Position numbers and translations under genes: made by a program. From assembly GCA_963920665.1 (NCBI GenBank), contig OY987269.1:20586501-20650500 (forward strand): a stretch of DNA of 64,000 nucleotides. The letters are read 5' to 3'. This document shows positions 60,855-64,000 of the stretch, piece by piece. Source of the stretch: Straminergon stramineum. Taxonomy: Eukaryota; Streptophyta; Bryopsida; Hypnales; Calliergonaceae. The notes under the pieces were generated by a model. The model was not told where the DNA came from and searched no databases. It worked only from the letters and a program-made list of their open reading frames with translations. Within the stretch, counting starts at the first letter, position 1. The number at the start of each line of letters is the position of its first letter.

Positions 60855-61110
60855 AAGACTTTTATGTTATTTAAAATGAACAATGCACATTGGTCTTATG
60901 TATCATGGTGCTCAATCTCTACCTTCCACTTTTCATACTATAATAGGTTGGAGTGATGCCGACTAGGGTGGGGACCTTGATTCTTGGAGTTCTACCTTCA
61001 ATTACATTTTCAATAGACTTTTTGAAGTGTGTGACCTTGTATCTTACTTTAGCAATTATAGATTCCTTAAGTTTTTAGTTTGGTTTGATATGTTTTTAGT
61101 TTTATTAGTT
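60855..61110 (+). pseudogene. Copia retrotransposon: RNase H part
   Basis: Resumes with KRLLCYLK, then TMHIGLMYHGAQSLP and IIGWSDAD, a TAG where W is usual, GGDLDSWSSTFNYIF. This is the copia RNase H pattern (GYSDADWAGD...STSGYVF). The rest of the domain and the 3' LTR are not visible. Confidence 0.85.
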
Positions 61111-61534
61111 TAGATGTTTGAATGGTTTGATAGTAAAACTTGTTGGGTTTGAATTACATTGATTGACTTTAGGATTTTTATTACATATCCTAATAGTTCT
61201 AGTTAGTTTATATGTTTTATTTGTTATGTGCCATTCTTATTGAAATCATCTACTTGGTTAAGGGTGTTATTGCTAATCTCCACATTCATACTATCAATTT
61301 GTATTTTTTGCTACTAAATATGTTGTTAAATAGTTTTTCAAATTTTATATTTTTGTATTTTGTATTTTTGGGTTCCAATAGGACACTAAAATTGTGAATT
61401 CTTAATAACATTTGAAATCAAAAATCACCTTAGAGTAAAGAAAAAAATAAGAATTTTTCTAATTATTTATACCTTGGAACATCAAATTAGCATGTGTCAG
61501 TAGTGACCTCCTTTGCACAATGTTTTACAACATG
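61111..61534. other. Spacer right of copia
   Basis: No gene or LTR match was recognised. Confidence 0.4.
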
Positions 61535-62131
61535 TATGGTAGGAGGCTCAAATACCTCCTAGGCATTTAAAATCAACCATATAAAAGGGTCAAAAACAAT
61601 GCACAAGGTTCTTGAAATGAATGACATTTTTTCTAGTGAGAAAATGACCTTCAATCATAAGGTGACAATAGTTACTATTAAGTACGTTGTTTGCTCATAA
61701 TTGGGTTCTAATTGTGCTTAGGCTAAAATACAAGGATAGTTCAGGAACTACAATGAATTTTGATTTTCAATGATAGAATGGGGACTAGATTTTATGAAAA
61801 TGAATTTTTGACATTCACTGTGTGTTTTCACGACTTACATGAACATTTGAAGCATTGCTTTAATTACTTTTTGGACTCAATTGTTCTATTCAAAGGCATA
61901 TTGTGATTGATCATTGTTGTAGCCTACGAGAAGGAATAGCAACCTACACACAAGTCACTTTGAAATTCTATATTTAATTTAATTCAAGTTAGTAATTCAT
62001 GAAAAAATTTGCTAAATTTTGCTTTACCATTTCTATCTCTGCCAAAAAAAATTCAACATGTTTGGGTGCATTGATTTCTTCATAGACGTCTATTTTAGCT
62101 TAGGTGGACAATTCATGAGCCTCCTACCATA
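61535..62131. mobile_element. 597-bp TIR element related to the 10.2-kb family
   Basis: TATGGTAGGAGGCTCA (61535-61550) is exactly inverted at 62116-62131. The outside bases are ATG and TTG, like the TTG flanks of the 891-bp element, whose ends (TAAGGTAGGAGGTCC) are clearly similar. No coding capacity. Confidence 0.7.
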
Positions 62132-63109
62132 TTGCCTGAGGGAATAAAAAAAAGACCAAGTATTGAAGCCCAACATTTGAAAAAGTTGAACTTCATCAAA
62201 ATCTTGTTACTATAGAAGGACAGAGCCAGTGACCATTGTCGTGAAGAAAATGATTCTCCTATAGAAAAACCTTATTGAATGTAGTATTTGTTTGAGTTTT
62301 AATAAATAACCTTTCATAGAAAAAACTTAGAGGAAGAAAAAGGTGGGGCGTAGTGAAAACCACAGTTTATTTCAATGCCAGAGAATACCAAAGCTTGTTA
62401 ACAAATTTTGGATTTACTGCATCTTGTTACTAGCTAATGGGAGGGTTCTAGGTGGCTGATTGGTTGCTTATTTTTTGCTCTCACTAGCAAGTGCCAAGTC
62501 ATGGACTGTCTACGTTGCTCAACAAGTTCATTGGGATTCGAACTCAGACTAGTAGGGCGGCCTTCAATGAACTTTGACAGCCAATTAAGTTTGCAACTTG
62601 GCGACCAATTGCTAATTTTTTTAGGGTTTTATACCTCCAGTTGTGACCATAGGATCCTACCTTGATTTTTTTCCCTAACCTTTATCTACTAAGAAAGGTT
62701 AGAATGAAATTGGTTTAGCTATGGTGTAGAAAAAGAAGAGTAGAGACTATTTTAGCTTTTTTTTTATCTTATTTTTATGATTTGTAGCCCACATAAGATG
62801 TTGAGTTGGAGTTATGGGGGATAAATGAGTCAACTAATAGGTGGAAAGATGTCCATGTGGCTAAATATGGGCTAAAGTGTCATTTTGGAAGGGAAGATAA
62901 GGGGGGCAACCTTCTCCTTTCTCCCATAGTGTTTTTAGAGTTGCAATGTTTTTGCCATGTGTTTGAAGGGCCATTGCAAATTGTAGATGAGGAGTTTTGC
63001 AATGAAAATTTTAGAAGTTGTTCATCTTCTTTTTGTGGTTCCAAAAACCTAGCACTCACTCAATTTGGAGTTTTTATGTGAAAGTCAAGCTTGAGGAGGT
63101 GAGAGAGGG
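62132..63109. other. Non-coding stretch
   Basis: A 91-codon frame at 62806-63081 (MELWGINESTNRWKDVHVAK...) is not recognised; its Cys-rich middle may be chance. Confidence 0.35.
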
Positions 63110-63640
63110 GTGATTGTCATGGAGAGTGGGGGCAGAAATTTTGAGGGCTCATAACTATTTGGTGAGGAGGTTTTTATTTTTGATATTTGGAGGGTTTATG
63201 TATTAAGATGTTAGCTTTCCAAAAATCTATCATTCTCTTAGTTTGGAGTTAGTGTGACAAAGTTATGAGCTTGGTAGTAAAGTGGTGAGGAGCTGCCTTT
63301 GTTTTGAAAGTAGAAAAAACTTTGATTGGCTATAAAAATCAAACAATATCTTAGTTTTGAGTGAAATTTAGAAGGTTTGTAGAAATTTGTGTTAGCTTTC
63401 TTTAGAAATATCATTTTACCATCTTGGAGTTAGTATATGAGAGTTATGGGCTGTGATGCCCAGTAGAGGTGGATTGCCTTTGAATTGGAGAGAATGAACT
63501 TTGACCAGCTATGAAAGTTGGAAAGTATCTTCGTTTTGAGTGAAATTTGAAGGATTTGTAGATATTGTGTCAACTTTTCAAAGAGATATCACACGCTTAT
63601 TTTGGAGTTGTGGAGCGATTGTGACACTCATTTTTGTATT
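63110..63640. repeat. Degenerate 181-bp tandem repeat
   Basis: The block with tgcctttg, aactttga, tatctt(a/c)gttttgagtgaaattt and ttggagttagt recurs at 63294 and 63475 (181 bp), with a weaker copy before 63250. Confidence 0.6.
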
Positions 63641-64000
63641 GTCTACTTCTTCAAAGGGAGTCTATGCAATTTATATACAACTTCTTCTATCTTTCTACAA
63701 AAATGTGAGATATTTTGGAACTATTTAGTATCTTATGGGATTTTTGTGGGCATGTGATATTATGTTGGCCTACATGACATTGTATGGCATTTTTATCATT
63801 ATGATTATGGGATCCTTCATTCTACGAGCCATGTCTAATTGTAGCCAGAAGCCCCGTGTTTTTTTAAGGCAAGGCCTCTCTACCCGACACCATGTAATCT
63901 TCCCCAATATCCATATTTGCTTCATTTTCTCTATATTGCAACTAAATTTGAATAATTTTTTTTCCAAAGATCAAAATTATGTGTCTTTTTTAAGCTATAG
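63641..64000. other. AT-rich right edge
   Basis: No gene was recognised; the 62- and 65-codon frames look random. Confidence 0.4.

Noticed and set aside
62806..63081. 91-codon open frame as a gene
   Set aside because: No recognisable motif, no splice or promoter context, surroundings are repeat-rich.

Overview
The window looks like nuclear DNA of a land plant. It contains a spliced gene for the chloroplast form of elongation factor Tu with a transit peptide, a plant-type ankyrin/PGG membrane protein gene, GT-AG introns, and plant CACTA, PIF/Harbinger and copia elements. A decayed aldehyde dehydrogenase most like ALDH21, a class I know mainly from mosses, lycophytes and algae, hints at a seed-free plant. 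That placement is an inference, not a proof.

Layout. From 1 to about 9.9 kb is a small gene island with higher-GC exons, all on the minus strand: the 3' part of an ankyrin-repeat gene (1-2157, running off the left edge), an ALDH pseudogene (4045-6133), and intact tufA (7436-9403). From 9.9 kb to the right edge the DNA is AT-rich and almost entirely mobile-element debris. 10.2-14.4 kb holds a cluster of small inverted-repeat elements and hairpins. 18.5-36.6 kb holds a decayed CACTA system: a TnpA/Ptta-like pseudogene on minus (19.7-24.0 kb) and a TNP2 transposase pseudogene on plus (25.9-36.6 kb). The TNP2 gene is itself split by about 5 kb of unrecognised DNA. 39.9-40.7 kb is a 62-bp tandem array.

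42.3-61.1 kb reads as one old copia retrotransposon cut apart by three later insertions: (a) a 3.7-kb element with an 11-bp target duplication that carries GC-rich satellite arrays; (b) a roughly 9.8-kb PIF/Harbinger region, itself hit by a 163-bp CACTA MITE and by two inverted TTAA-type elements; (c) an 888-bp TTAA-flanked element. In two cases (the MITE and the 888-bp element), removing the insert and one target duplication rejoins the broken reading frame exactly.

The most unusual content is a family of short elements with TTAA target sites and ends reading roughly YCCCTAAAGGAC (five copies seen). Two inverted copies flank a decayed gene that looks like a 2-oxoglutarate/Fe(II) dioxygenase (HxD...H), possibly of the TET/JBP base-oxidising type. 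Apart from tufA and the ankyrin gene, no gene here appears functional. I saw no tRNA, rRNA or CRISPR array. All family names come from reading translated motifs by eye; no database search was run.
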